A stretch of DNA of 64,000 bases from Marsupella aquatica. Taxonomy: Eukaryota; Marchantiophyta. Every line of letters starts with the position of its first letter. Within the stretch, counting starts at the first letter, position 1. Below the pieces are notes generated by a model that did not search any database, was not told where the DNA came from, and saw only the letters and a list, made by a program, of their open reading frames with translations. The translations under genes and the position numbers were made by a program. This document shows positions 1 to 13,400 of the stretch, one piece after another. The DNA lies in assembly GCA_973895155.1 (NCBI GenBank), contig OZ316894.1, positions 21,452,001 to 21,516,000 on the forward strand, in the 5' to 3' direction.

Positions 1-159
1 TAACGTTTCTTAGGCGTGTTAATGTAATACAGGTGTGACAGCTAATCTCTGAGCATTCCATGGTGCATCTATGCTGCATTTCTTGTTTTCGTGGTTTGGT
101 TTTGTGGTTGGCTGTTGCATCCTCCCAATTATTTTACTTACCCGTTCTGCGGTCGGCAG
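1..159 (+). other. 3' part of intron 1 of Hyd-NLR copy 1
   Basis: This stretch aligns by eye with the first intron of copies 2, 3 and 5 (for example 16644-16844) and ends in an acceptor CAG at 157-159. The first exon of copy 1, coding the hydrophobic N terminus, must lie to the left of the window. A conceptual reading runs through this stretch, but copy 2 carries one extra G just before the acceptor, which would shift the frame. The stretch is therefore better read as intron. Confidence 0.6.
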
Positions 160-3100
160 TTGGACGAGATGGTTTATGAAGTTTACACTCCCCTACCCAA
201 ACAAAAGCCAGACCTGGAAATCATCTTTGTTCATGGCCTTCAGTTGACTGAACAAAAGGAGGCATACATGACAACCTGGATGTCGTATGACAACTCCCAG
301 CTTTGGTTGAAGACGTGGCTGGTGGAAGAGTTTCCTAAAGCTCGGATTCTGACAATCTCATGACTGTTCCGCCAAAAGGAGTGATGTTGCTGGGATTTTG
401 GATATGTACCGCACAACAGAGAATCTGATCCATGAACTTACGAGGGATAGTGTTCGAGTTGGCCGGGAAGGATGCCCAGTGGTGTTTGTAGGCCATTGTG
501 TGGGCGGTTTAGTTTTGAAGGACCTTTGTGTCAGGGCGGGGAACTTGTTGACTCGAGAAAGTCCAGAAAGTCCAGAGTTTCAGCGAGTTGATGACCTGTT
601 GTCGAACCTACGAGGCATATTCTTTTACGGAACACCGCACTTAGGATCGTTGTTGGTTGATGAGTTTCATCAAAACCCAGGTGCACTGGCGGCACAAATA
701 AAAGTCTTGAAGGCTTCCAACAGTAGAAGAAATGAGGAGTTTCTTAAGTTGAAGAATCGGTATAAGTGGGCAACCTATGGGATAGGCGAAGGACAAAAGA
801 CTTTTGTGGTATAGCACAATCTCTTGACCTGTCTCTTTTATTTTGGCTGTGCATTCGTATTGGGCCTTTAATTCTCTTCCGTGCTAACCATACGTCCTGT
901 CAGATTATTGAGAAATTTGTAATATATAATCAGTTGCTCAACTCCAAGGGGCTCTCTTACCAGAACAATCAGCTTACTTTTATTTTCAAATTTTAATGTT
1001 TCTTAGCGTTACTTATCATCCGATGATTGAAGTTTAATGGATACAATATAATGGAAGGAAAAACACTTATATTTCCTCGGACTCTCCTGTGTCAACAATA
1101 TTTTGAACTTAATAGTTCTAATCATCCTGGAATCTTCACAATTTTGGCCTGTGATTATTGACCTGGTTTTCTCCTATAGGGTGGTCTGGATAAATGTATT
1201 CGTGTGGTTGAGGAGGCATCATCTAGGGCATACATGGATTCCTACTATACTGCTCGGACTTCAGACCATTTCAACATCTGCAAACCACGGGGGAAGAAGG
1301 ATAGTGCTTTCCAAAAGCTTACAGATTTTCTGCACCAGGTATTTAGCAGTCGTATTCTCAGATATTCCGATTTCAGACGTTATGAGAAATTGACAATGGG
1401 AAAGCATCCATAGACGTGATAGCGAGAACCTTGCGTTGAAAGTTTACAACCTAGTGGTATATCGAAACCTTCCCCTTTCACAGTATTCTTGATGTATGTC
1501 GTACTACTTCAACACTAGAAAGATTGTGTGCTTTGAGTGCTCTAAAAATCCAATGGCTTTTGGTGTAGCTCGAGGACAACTTGCAGTTACAAGTTTCTCG
1601 TTTCTTCACTCCCATCCACATTATAGATATCTTCTCATCGTTTTCTCGACTTTTGTTGTGAAATTTTGAATCACCATAATTCGAACAGGTGCAAGGAAGT
1701 GGAGCACTTGATGGGAGTCTTGCTATCTGTGGGAGTTACCAGCCGCAAGACATTATTGACTTGGAAGGTCGTGCAGGCCAAGTACGCACTATGGTGGCCA
1801 AGCCAAATGCCAACAAGATCTTCATTGTAGGTTTGAGTGGAATCGGCAAAACTACACTCGCTGAGCAGGTCTTCCGTGAGATGTGTCCCAACTTTGGAGT
1901 CACATGCTTTGTATCTCTTGAGAGCTCTGAGCCCCAATACGATTGCCAAGAACAGGTCTTGAAAAGAATTCAAGACGGACTACGTTCAGGTCGGGCAGGA
2001 TTAAATGGCAGCCCTTCGAGCGTATTTAGTTACTTGAAAACGAAGAAAGTCTTGATGGTTGTTGACAATGTTCAGTCGCAAAAGCAACTAGATGCCTTGT
2101 GCACAAAGACTTGGTTAGATGGTAGTGCCAGTCGGTTGATTGTCACCAGTACCAATCCTCGACTTGGCACCCAATCCAATACTTTTCAGGTCCCATACTT
2201 GAATGGCACAGAATCACGGCAGTTGTTCCTAAAGTACGCCTTTGAGGGTAGAGAAGGACCCCAGAATGTCACAATGTTTGTTGACCAGGTGATAAGAAAG
2301 TGTGAAAACTTCCCTCTGTCTCTTAAAATTCTGGGGAGTTATGTAGGCCACGAGGAGGACAAAGACAAGCCAGAACTTTGGAAAGAGCTGATTCAGAAGA
2401 TGGACAAAGCTGTAGAATTGGTTCATGGTGATCCGGATCTGAAACTGTGGGCTAGGCTCAGGCCATGCTACGATTCTTTAGATCCTTCAGAGCAACAGTT
2501 GTTCTTGGATATTGCCACGACATTTTGTGGCTACTCCTTTTCCATGGTTGAGTGTATCTGGAATGGCTGTCAGGAATTTCCACTGATGGTATGGACAAAT
2601 GTTAAGAAAAGATTTCTCGCAAGTGTGGACAAACATGGTAAGCTATGGATGCATACCGAACTGCGGGACCTGGGCCGGAGCATTGCTTGTCCCCGGAATA
2701 CGTCTCTTGAGAAGTGGCAGCGAGTTTCCGAAACCGCCTGTGCAAAGGAGTTGATTGCAAATTATCAGGTATTTTGTAGAAACACAAGTGGGGTGCTCAA
2801 ATCCAACGAACATCTGGACGTTCCTTGTTAAGCATTTGAATGTTCTTGGAACCGATTTGGACGGTGCTAGATCAAGCGACTGAAGGTGACTGAAAACTAA
2901 CAACCCAAAATGCATTGTCACTTTGCAGGGCGTTGTTGATACTCGTACTTTGAAGCTTGAAAAAGGCGGGCAGGAGAATCTATTCCTTCGAAATACCACC
3001 TTCTCTAAGTTTACATATCTTCAGTCCTTGATATTGAAGGGTGTGGAGATGATAATAGGGGAGACTACACTACAGCTCCCACCATCAGTAGTCTATTTGA

Positions 3101-4997
3101 GCTGGAGATGTGGTTTGTTTGAAGTTTGTCCTGTGGATTTCAGCAAATTGGAAAGTTTATCCGTTCTAGACCTCTCGTACTGCAGAGCTATGAAATCACT
3201 CCCTTCGAGCCTCACGAATGCAAGGAAGCTCACATGGTTGGAGTTGGAAGGCTGTCGATCGTTGAAAGATCTGGGGGTATTGAAACTCTGCCATGTAAAG
3301 CACTTGGATTGAGTAGTACCGGCTTGACCCACGTACCACGAAACCTTGGCCAGGTCAACGACCCGAAGTACTTGCTGGCCCATGACACAAAGCTAACAAA
3401 ACTTCCTCAAAAGGTCCGTGGGCTTGCGATGTTAGTGTCGCTTAATTTGAGCTATACCAAGGTCGGCACCCTTCCAGAAGCTATTGGTAATCTCAAATTC
3501 TTGAAAGAGCTCGACCTAAAGTGGACTTCACTGCGGTCCTTGCCGAAATCAGTGGGTGAGCTAGAATGGCTGGAAACTTTGAGGTTGGACTCGACTCCTT
3601 TGGAAAATCTACCGGAATCAGTTTGCAAGCTACGGTTTCTCAAACGTCTGACACTACCGGGTACAGAAATAAGCGCTCTTCCTGATGCGATCGGGGACCT
3701 TGTACAGCTGGAGGAATTGGGAGTATGGGGAAGTAGGTTAAGGAGACTACCGGAAACAGCCAGCAGGTTGTTGCGGCTAGAAAACTTTTCAGTAACATTG
3801 GATTTGAAGGACAATTGCCTCCAACATTTAGTTCCTTTGAAGTCCTTGAAGAGCCTTATACTGGCCGTTAGGATCGTAGGAGAAGAGCGTGCTCTGGCAC
3901 TGGGAGAGGAGCAATCACAAACAAGGATCCATTCCCTTCTCTCTCCTTTATTTTCACTACATGCACTTTGTGACGTAGCGTTAAGTGGCGACAATTGCCC
4001 GCAATCTTTGCTGCCCGCTCTGTTTGGTGCATTGCATCAAATTCCATCCCTTTCGACTTTAACATTGTCCCTCTTCCATAGGGTGGAGGTGATGCCCTAT
4101 GAATTGGGGACATTGACAGGATTGATGACTCTTGAGATATGGGACTGGGATAGGCTCCGTGAGTTGCCCGAGTCATTGGGCAGTCTATGCGCGTTGACAA
4201 GTCTGGACTTAATTGACTTGCCAAGCTTGTCCAGACTGCCCGAGTCTTTGAATGCCTTGTCATGCCTTTCCGATTTAGGGATTTATGGATGTGAGAGCTT
4301 AGAAAATCTGCCGGGATCATTTGGCCACTTGTCGCATTTGGAGCAAGAGTGCTTCTCTTTGCAAAGCAACAACAGCGAAACGGTAAACTCATTTGAGCGC
4401 GCAATGCCTTGTCAGCTGGACTGCTTGACACTGCGCACAGATTCATGGAAACTCTTGGAGTGCTTCTTGGAATGTTGTCAGAAACGCATATCAAGGCCAG
4501 AAGTTATATATAATGTTATCTGCGAGACGATGGAGAAAGTGATGAAGGTGGCGACTCAGGATAGAGATGGAGTAGGCTATGTGGTCGATATTAGTGTGGC
4601 CAGGGAGCTATTCACGGAAAGGAATTCAAATCAGCGAGGACAGGACAGTAGCGTCCAATTTGCTGCGGGGCGTTCTGCGTGTCATGGTCCTTGGAACCAT
4701 TGTACCGGTCTTCAATCTGTCGTTATACGATGCTATGCAAACGGCAGACAGAATGTACCCTTCGAGGAGTGTGGTGTTCATACGATATTGGTGCGATTGA
4801 TAGATGAACGACACAGCGGTGAGGGTAGTGAAGACGAAGGTGATAGTGAGATCGAGGAAGATAATGTGGACAGCGGTATGGGGGAAGACGAATCTGACAG
4901 CGAGATGAGTGAAGCCGCAAGCAGTGAGGTTGAAGAACATGGAGCTGGTTGTGCAGCGATGGAAGACCAAAGTGAAACTAAGCTGACAACAAGATAG
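160..4997 (+). pseudogene. Hyd-NLR copy 1 (hydrolase-NB-ARC-LRR), disrupted, 5' end outside window
   Basis: Exons as in the intact copies: hydrolase A 160-808, hydrolase B 1180-1338, NB-ARC 1689-2768, LRR 2929-4997. Introns have GT/AG ends and are phase 0. The product would be an intracellular NLR immune receptor: hydrolase motifs GHCVGG and DHFNICKP, P-loop GLSGIGKTT, kinase-2 VLMVVDNV, then leucine-rich repeats. Three lesions are visible against copies 2-5. Two bases are missing near 360-361 in the hydrolase exon, giving an immediate stop. One G is missing from a GGG run near 3306 in the LRR exon. A TTG to TAG change at 4995-4997 ends the frame four codons early. The NB-ARC exon is open but one codon shorter than in the others near 1726. 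Assembly error could explain a single-base gap, but three lesions make a pseudogene likely. Confidence 0.8.
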
Positions 4998-5924
4998 CTA
5001 TCTGAGTGAAAACAGATGATGACACGGGCGAAGACCAATACCACAAGGAGACAGTGTAGTAGACGAGTCTGAAAAAGGAGTCATGCTCAAGACTTTGTGT
5101 CCACTCATGCTTTGAGCATCCGAAAATTTGTGTCTTTTAAACACAAACCGTGATGGCATGTTCTAGGCCTACCAGGAATGGCCACCACAATTCCGTAATG
5201 GCCATCACACTCTCACAATATTGAATGTTGATGGAGCTCTAAAAGTTTATTCCGAAAATTGTTAAGATGTCCTGAATGCCTATCATTGTGCGATCATTGG
5301 GAGGTTCCTTCGCGTGGCAAAATTACGCCTGAAAGAAAAGTCCTTGAAGTCCACGCGCGTTGAGAATCTCAGAGTTTACTGCAAAGCTTCTGCTCTCCGA
5401 TATACTGAGGATCGCATTGCTCAGAAATCAGAGTCCCTCAGATATGGATTTCAGGCAGTCTACCAGGTTTCCCTTTATTGTACTAGTAGAGTGTCTTTTT
5501 TGAGTATATGGAAAGTGAATTGCTGGGGGCATTTTGAAAGTCTTCTGGCAGTGTCAGTTTCTACAGCATTGGGAATGAATCAACCCATTTTGAACCGAAG
5601 GTTGGATACGAATTACATAACAAGAAGTTGAAGGCTTAAAGGCCATGCTCTATCGCTTACAAGGGTCTGTGCTGGGCTCACCATTGCAGACGCTCGGGAT
5701 TTTTCCTGTGAATTTGCTGTACTTAACCGTTGGGAGCCCTTTCAACAGAGGTGGTCCACTATGAAGACACAAAACCCTGGATGACAGATCGATGGATTCT
5801 ACTTGTAGATTGTACTTTCACATGCTTATAATTAAGTGGAAGCTTCCCTTTGTGTGTGGAGGTTGAAGTGATCAAATGGCTCATTGTGTGTGAGCCCAAT
5901 AGGGCATGTCAAAGCACACTTGTA

Positions 5925-6023
5925 CCTGAGTTACGGCTTAGGACATGAAATGCACTTCCTGAGTTACGGCTTAGGACATGAAATGCACTTCCAACCAGGA
6001 CATGAAATGCACTTCCAACCAGG
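5925..6023. repeat. Minisatellite in unit 1 flank (33 bp and 24 bp periods)
   Basis: A 33 bp unit containing GAGTTACGGCTTAGGACATG occurs twice (from 5925 and 5958). It is followed by two copies of a roughly 24 bp derivative. The matching site after copy 2 has one unit, and that after copy 3 has a different 40 bp tandem repeat. Confidence 0.85.
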
Positions 6024-7436
6024 GCGTTAGGGTTACCAAAATACATACCCCATGAGGGTGGTATGTGCAAAAAAATAAAGCTGTAACCAAAATGTTATGG
6101 GAGAACTTTGACACACCCTAATGTAGTCCGAGCACACAGCCATATGGGCATTTGCCAAGGTGATCTTCGGGGGCATAGTATAGTCATTGTGGTCCAATGC
6201 TTGTGTGTTTGGTATGGACTGGCCGAGGTAAGGAGGCATATATAGGAATCTGTGACACATCTTTATATTGCACATGGATCTTTTTCTGGCAACTCCCTGC
6301 TTCTCTAAAGAACTTCAAATTTCGTGTATACAACATAGCGAGGATAAGAGCCACAAGGAAATGGTCAAGAATGGTCTTGACCGAGCTTAGTCACTGCCAT
6401 GGCCAGTGCTGGCTCAAGTGATGGTAGACACAATAATATACAAGTGACCAGATTTCTCCAGTTTATGTCATAGAGACCAGACTAGATTTCATATTCTTTG
6501 TCAACTTTAGAGGTTTCTTCTAGTCAAATATGGCATATACTGTGTATGACATCCCCCCATACCATGATGAACTTTGTTATTATCTTTAAATCAATGAGCA
6601 TCCCTCCATACCATGATAACCTCTTCATTCTCTTTAAATCTTTACACCATGTTTTATCACATTTTGATGTGTGATTACAGGCAGGGGTTTCTTTCCTGAC
6701 TGCTTCAATTGGTGTTTCTATATTGCAGATACAGGAAGGTGACGGTTTGAGCTGATATGGCCTTTGCTTTTGCTAAGGTATCCGACCAGAGAGTAGCAAA
6801 CAAAGGTATCAGGTTTATTTCTCGTATCAAAATAATCATTAATGTCGAGCCTTTATGAATTATATTTCAAACTGCCAGAAAACAAGGGGCGCCCAACCAG
6901 GAGACATGATCCCTCAGACAAAAGACCCAATCAAAGGGGAACAACCAAAGGGCCAAGAAAGGCCAGGAAACAAACAAACAAGAGAGCAACCAAAGACCTA
7001 AAGGCTCAAAGCCTACGGGTCGGCAAATTGAAGTGCCTTGTAGAGCCCTGATGTGAACTGCATAGGAGGGTCTAACAAAGAAACCCTACTAGAGGCCCTA
7101 AGACCAACAGCCTCACCCCTACGAAGAATAGTGAACGCCTGGCCCACTGAAGCACAACACCCTCTGTCTTGAATTGAGGCTTTCGATCTACTGAGTAGAA
7201 ATCGAGGTAGAAGTTTGTCAGCCGGTCATATTGTGGGTTTGATAGGGCATTTGCAGGCTGGACTGGATTGCTAACTCTTCAGTGGTAGATGCTGCCGTTC
7301 AAGCATTCATTGATTGGGTTGAATGCAACATTGCCTGTGTCCCATGGAAATTTTAGTTCTCAGCATTTGCCTCTCACCACACCTAGGGGCCACATTGTGT
7401 CTTTCTGTATAGCACATGAATCCGACATATGTAAAG

Positions 7437-7638
7437 GATGTTGCTATATTGCTATATGTTGCTTCACCTTTTGTATCTCAAGTATATCATGAATTCTAGA
7501 TGTGTAAATGATGCTGCTGTATTGCCGTATGGTGCTTCACCTTTTTGCTATATGGCGCTTCACCTGTTTTAAAACAAGTATATGAATTCTAGATGTGTAA
7601 ATGATGTTGCTATATTGCTATGTGGTGCCTTCACCTTT
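7437..7638. repeat. Minisatellite, about 73-93 bp period, three copies (unit 1)
   Basis: Three repeats start at about 7437, 7510 and 7603, each with GATGTTGCTATATTGCTAT or a close variant and ending near GAATTCTAGATGTGTAAAT. The homologous site has two copies in unit 2 and three in unit 3. Confidence 0.75.
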
Positions 7639-8066
7639 CCTGCTTTAGTCCTATTCAGACTTTTTTAATGTATTTTTATTTCAATGTGCCTCAGAGAAGG
7701 TGCATATTTTGTACTTTTGGAATTTGCATTTTTTTTGCCCTGGCTCATAATGTTTTTGATCTTTCCATCCCATATTTCAATGTTGCCCATCCTTAATATA
7801 ATAGAGATTTCCATAAACACTAGGGCGAGTAGTACTGAAAATTCAGTTTTGGGGCCAAAACTTCAAGTTCAGTAAAGTCTCCCTAAAAAATTAGAAATCT
7901 GAAAAAGTAGTGGTGAGATGCATTGTGCCCACCACAGCCCTGAGAAGCCATGTCAGGCACAGCCCAAAAGTCAGCATTGTCTGGTGGTGCAACAACAACC
8001 ATCGGCACTATGCAGCTGCTTTTAGCAGCTTAGAGCATCTCCACTACCTTCAACAATGTTCAGAAT

Positions 8067-8176
8067 TGTTAGACTCTACCTTTGACCGGACGACCAGACC
8101 AGCCGGTCACCCTGGTCCCACTATATGTACTCCTATTCCCGACTATACACATGTTCATTCCATTCATACTCTCACA
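8067..8176 (+). repeat. 5' LTR of the copia element
   Basis: The 110 bp repeat starts TGTTAG and ends CTCACA. It is identical over its length to 14511-14620. It contains a CTATATG motif and a short inverted pair GACCGG/CCGGTC. Confidence 0.95.
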
Positions 8177-9568
8177 CGTTATCAGCACGAGCCTAAGACT
8201 AGCCGAGCACGAAAGGGGAGAGTATAATTTTTTTACAAAACCGAACCCCAGTTTCCCTCAAAGAAAATGAATACAATGTGGAGAAATTTGACAAGAGAAA
8301 CAAAGGGGAACCCTCGTGACCCATGATTACAAACAGAATGATAAGCACACCAGACTCAAAAACCAAATGACACCGCGGATCGAATAGAAGGCATGAGAAC
8401 TGGACAAGCAGAGCAGACAACGAGCAGCGATCTGCCAACAATCAACTCATGCATTGAGTAAATTACCGATCAGAGGAGAGGAAGCCTGAAGTTGAAACAG
8501 AAACCGAGAAGTAATTGACGCAGCCTGAGAAATCCCCGATGGGCTAAGAACATCGCAAGAAGACAGCGAGGGCAAACAACTTGCGAAGGAGGAGCTTGGA
8601 TACACAGCAGCATCGACGTTCCCTAAAATGCAATCTTTCCAGACTCAATTTCATGCTGCAACAGAGAAGTACCAAGACGACCTCTTTCAAAAATCAACGA
8701 CGAAGGCTCGCAACAATGCAGCATAGGAGAGGTCTCGGCGCTCCTGAATAAGATGTCAGCAAGAGTCGGAAGCGCATAAGGCAGAGGTGGAATTCGCAGA
8801 GAAATTTGCCAAGGAATTCGAAGAGAATCATTCAGCAGCTTCAGAGATCCTCCCAACTATGGCTAGATAGGCGGTGCCTGCCTTTTCCGCAATTCTGACG
8901 CAGTAAGCCATTCATTTTGAGATTCGAACAATCCTCATAGGAGCCGCGTCGTTTGCAACACTGAACAACAGTGCAAGCAGCACCGAGGCAGCATCAAAGA
9001 ATCAATCAAAGACACTTGAGAAGGGTTACAAAAATTGAAGGAAAGAAAGATTAAAGAAGCATTCACGTGTTCCGAGGGGAGAAGGCGTGAATTGGAGAGG
9101 ATCCCGATAAGGACGGAAGGCCACGACTGCAAAATGAGATCAGAAGGTCGAGAGGAGCGGCAAACGAGGGAGAAAGCGCAACCTGAAGGCCCAAAACATC
9201 GACAAAACGTCAAAGAAAGATCACAACCGCTAAGTGCACGCTCCATAACCGCACATAACTGCAAAACCCTCGTTAATTGCAAACTCCGTCAAAGAGATTC
9301 CAGTTCCAAAGCATAATGTGCACTTAACCAGGTCACGAGTAAAGAATCACCCATAACTGCACAAACTGCACAACTCCATTACTGCACAATTTAACAAAGG
9401 AAATAGCAATTACAAAGGAAACCTTGCAGTTATACATCCACACAAAAAACCAACTTAATAAGAACAAACCCCTTCTCCACCATTGCATGCGGCAAATGTG
9501 CATTGTCTTTTGATTATATACATTATATATAAACACACACACCACCGCTGCACGCCAGGACCTTAGAG
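8177..9568 (+). other. Copia leader between 5' LTR and gag
   Basis: This is 1.4 kb of element-internal sequence with no recognisable protein. It is A- and G-rich and lies between the LTR and the gag start codon. Confidence 0.7.
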
Positions 9569-10476
9569 ATGGCCAACCTTGAGAAACTCACCTTCCCTGC
9601 CCTAGAAATAGATGGCGGCAACTACCTAGAATGGTCCATGAACCTAAAAGAAAACCTAACCTCGCTAACCTTACTCCCAGCTATAGGGATGGCTCAACCT
9701 ATACTAGCTGGCGAACCCCAACCAGACCCATTAACTAAAGCCAACGAATCTAAGGCTCTCGTATTCCTTAGACGCCATATCCATAGATTCCTACAAAGAC
9801 AATACATGCACCTCTCAACCCCCCGTGAACTTTGGACAGCGCTCCAAACCCGATTCGACCACCAAAAACTGGTCGAACTGCCTAAAGCCAGGCAAGACTG
9901 GCTAAACCTACGAGTCCAGGACTTTACCTCTATTTCAGCCTACAATAGCGAACTCTTTAGAATAACCTCAACCCTCGCACTATGTGGCGAACCGATCACA
10001 GACAAGGATCTGCTAGAGAAGACCTTGTCGACATTTCATTCATCGAATGTGTGGCTATCAACACAGTATCGAAACATGAAGTTCGGGCAATACTCCGAGC
10101 TCATAGCCCACCTCCTAGTCACCGAAAGAAACCAAGAACTTCTTTAGTAAACTCTAGAAAACGACCTGCGGGCACACTGCCCTCAGGACAACAAAATGAA
10201 ACCCATAACATAGAAAATACTGAACCCTCCACATCAAGGCAAGGCATTAAGCGCACTAAGAATGGCAACCAAAGAAACACCCACAATAGGGGGAGTTTCT
10301 ATAACCAACGTCCACAATATAACTCCCAACGGACCTTTAGAGGACGTGGAGGACGCGGAGGACGAGGAGGACGTGGTGGACGCGGCGGTGGTAGAACATA
10401 TAACAACAACCGTGGAAACGATTGGTCACAATCCCGACAACAACGGAACGACCGAAATGCCATGAATGCGGCATGA
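9569..10476 (+). pseudogene. gag: Copia gag region, frame-broken
   Basis: The start codon at 9569 opens a frame that begins MANLEKL and contains the Gag-like segment NYLEWSMNLKENL and LWTALQTRFDHQK (copia UBN2-type capsid). It stops at 10145-10147. The reading continues one frame lower with a basic linker and a Gly-Arg-rich block (about 10340-10390). It drops one frame again near 10440-10476 into the frame that carries the zinc knuckle. Both changes are in the same direction and look like single-base losses. A programmed shift is possible but no canonical slippery heptamer is seen. The knuckle reads CHEC, H, then Tyr where the fourth ligand Cys is expected. Confidence 0.8.
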
Positions 10477-13400
10477 CAAACCACCTAGCGAGAAACTATA
10501 GAATCCCGCAACACCTTAGAGATCTATACCAACGGTCCATCCAGGATGGACAAACCTCTAGGCCACCACCCCGTGAAACCCACGGGGCGTTCATGGAGTC
10601 TAGTGACCCATTCCAAGACTTTTCAGACCTACACACCCAACCCGAGGCACACTTAGTGGCAAACAGCTCCACTACAGCAGATTTAAATAGTCCAAGCACA
10701 TGTATTATCGATAGTGCGACCACGCATACTATCCTCAGGGATAAGCACCTTTTCCACAAGATTACACCCTCATGTAGATCCCTGACCACTATAAATGGCC
10801 CTAGCCAAATAGAAGAAGGCTTCGGCCCAGCTTCCATTAGACTACCGCAGGGTACAGTGATTCACATAGAATCTGCCATTTTCGCCCCAAACGCAACCCG
10901 TAATCTCCTCAGTTTTAGAGATATACGAGCAAATGGACTACATGTCCAGACGGGCGATACAAGAGACCAGGAAGTGATACACTTGGTTGAAAATACCCCT
11001 ACGGGGAAAATCATTAAAGAAACCCTTTTCTCGTACCCTTGTGGGTTTTATGTAACACATATTGAATGCCTGCATAACAATGCCCAAACAAGTGAATTGC
11101 CCGCGCTTTGGCATGCACGCCTCGACCACCCCGGCCAATCAATGCTAAGCAAAATAATTAAGAATTCAAGTGGCATTCCAATCAATACACGTCATATTCC
11201 AGCTAGCACCCCATGCACTGCATGCTCACGCGACAAATTAATAACAAGGCCCACGGCATCAAAATTGCCAACCAAAATACCCAAATTCTTGGAAATAATC
11301 CACGCCGATGTTTGCGGGCCAATTAACCCACCGAGCGGACCATTCCGCTACTTCATGGTATTAATTGACGCATCAACTAAATGGTCAAATGTGACACTGC
11401 TTTCAACGAGGAACATGGTTATGCCTCGCATTTTGGCGCAAATCTTGTGCGTGAAAGCACAATTCCCAGATCACCCCATTAAGACACTAAGGGTGGACAA
11501 TGCAGGGGAATTCACATCCAAAACATTTGACGATTTTTGCACATCACTTGGCATCAACGTACAATATCCTGTACCCCACGTGCATTTCCAGAATGGATTA
11601 GCTGAAGCTGTCATTAAATGCCTTCAGCTCATTGCACGCCCACTACTAATGCAGTCGAAACTCCCCGTCTCAGCATGGGGACATGCCATATTACAGGCTA
11701 ATGCATTAATTCAATACCGCCCATCGGCTTTTAATACCTATAGCCCATACCAAATTGCTAATGGTATCAAACCTGACCTATCACACCTTCGTTCATTTGG
11801 ATGTCAAGTAATGGTCCCCATTACTCCACCCAAACGAACCAAGATGGGACCCCAACGACAGTTGGGGATATACATTGGATTTGACTCACCATCCATAATC
11901 CGATGTATGGAACCTACAACTGGCGACGTTTTTAAAGCCAGATTTCTAGATTGCCATTTTGATGAACACATTTACCCACCATTAATAACCCCTGAACACC
12001 CACAACCACCTTTGGAGTGGGAAAGACACTCGCCATCTTGGCAAGACCCTAGACAAACAAATCAAGGGGAGAAAGAAGTTCAAAGAATTCTACAACTCCA
12101 CAAGATTGTGGAAGAACTTCCTGACGCTTTCGTTGACACATCACAACTTACCCGCTCACATATTCCAGCTGTGAGAGCATCTGCTCGCATCGAATTATCA
12201 AGTGAGCCAGCAAGTACATCCCAACCTCGTGAAAAATGAGGTAGACCCTTGGGATCAAAAGATAAACAACCACGAAGGCGTGGTTCATCTATACCACCTT
12301 CACCTGATGTCGATCATACCGAATCTACATCCCACGAAGAGATCTCTATCCACTACGCACACACAGGCGCGATGTGGGATAGAAATACTACTTCAATAGA
12401 TGATGCTTTTGCATTAATGGTGGCAACACATATCACTGACGATACACCCAAACCAATATCCATCTTAGAATGCCAAAACAGACCAGATTGGCCTGAATGG
12501 CAAAAAGCTATCAATGGAGAATTAGATTCCCTACTAAGCAGACACACTTTTGGCCCAGTCGAGCCAACACCGCAAGACGTACACCTAATTGGCTACAAGT
12601 GGACATTTGTCCGCAAAAGAAATGATAAAGGCCAAGTTGTACGCTATAAAGCACGTCTGGTAGGGAAAGGATTTACTCAACAACCGGGAATTCATTACGA
12701 TGAAACCTATTCACCGGTTATGGATAGCACAACATTCCGATACCTTATCGGATTTGCCATTTTCCATAAACTACAAATGCGACAACTGGATGTTGCGACC
12801 ACATATCTATATGGAACTTTAGACACTTGTCTGTACATGCGATCACCTCCCGAGTTGGAGCAATGTCGCCGAGCTTTAGCTCAAGGCGCTAAATCGCATA
12901 TCCCATATTTACATAAGATTATAAAACAATTATCTCAAGTTACACCCCATGCGTCATCTACACATGTAACTCATAATAACGACACCGCTCTGTCAACCGT
13001 ACGGAATACTCGCCACGAACTAGCTATCCGCGTGTTGAAGGCATTATATGGCCTGAAACAAAGTGGCAGAGTATGGTATCAAAGATTTACTGATGAAATG
13101 ATTGCCATGGGTTTTTCCCATGATGCCATTACACCATGTTTATTTATTAAACATGTGAATGACGAATATGTCATAGTTTCTATTTATGTTGATGACTTAA
13201 ATATATTTGGGACACCCCAACTTACAGAAGATACTATTACCAGTCTTAAATCAACATTTGAGATGAAAGACCTTGGACATACAAACTTTTGCCTAGGTTT
13301 ACAACTGGAGATCTTACCCACTGGCATGATGCTCCATCAGACAACACAAACTGAAAAGATCCTAAAACAGTTCAATATGAACCTAGCACACCCATTGACG

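Larger units (their letters stand above)
4998..8066. other. 3' flank of unit 1, gene-poor
   Basis: No convincing gene. The stretch is closely repeated after copy 2 (from 21705) and copy 3 (from 39547), so it belongs to the duplicated unit. The first kilobase probably includes the 3' UTR. A 105-codon open frame at 5314-5631 is also present after copy 2 but shortened after copy 3, and its sequence is not recognisable. The remainder is AT-rich with two minisatellites. The copia element begins at its right edge. Confidence 0.6.

Noticed and set aside
1103-1393. 96-codon frame overlapping the second hydrolase exon, repeated in all copies
   Set aside because: It reads through the intron-exon junction in another frame. 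The true frame gives the DHFNICKP motif.
3868-4494. Long minus-strand open frame antisense to the LRR exon (208 codons), with counterparts in other copies
   Set aside because: It lies opposite the leucine-rich coding frame and has the composition expected from complementing LRR codons. It varies in length between copies.
5314-5631. 105-codon frame downstream of copy 1, also at 22009-22326
   Set aside because: Cut short after copy 3 by a small change, not recognisable, and explained by the high identity of the duplicated flanks. Possibly 3' UTR.
6033-6275. 80-codon minus-strand frame conserved after copies 1 and 2
   Set aside because: No family resemblance; unit 3 keeps only a diverged version. 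Conservation follows from recent duplication.
6842-7051. Lys/Arg-rich frame in the unit 1 flank, also in unit 3, considered as a gene or LINE remnant
   Set aside because: Low complexity and frame not maintained between units. A minus-strand LINE tail is possible but without coding evidence.
8177-8200. Primer-binding site after the copia 5' LTR
   Set aside because: It shares only TATCAG with the usual initiator-Met site and I could not match another tRNA by eye.
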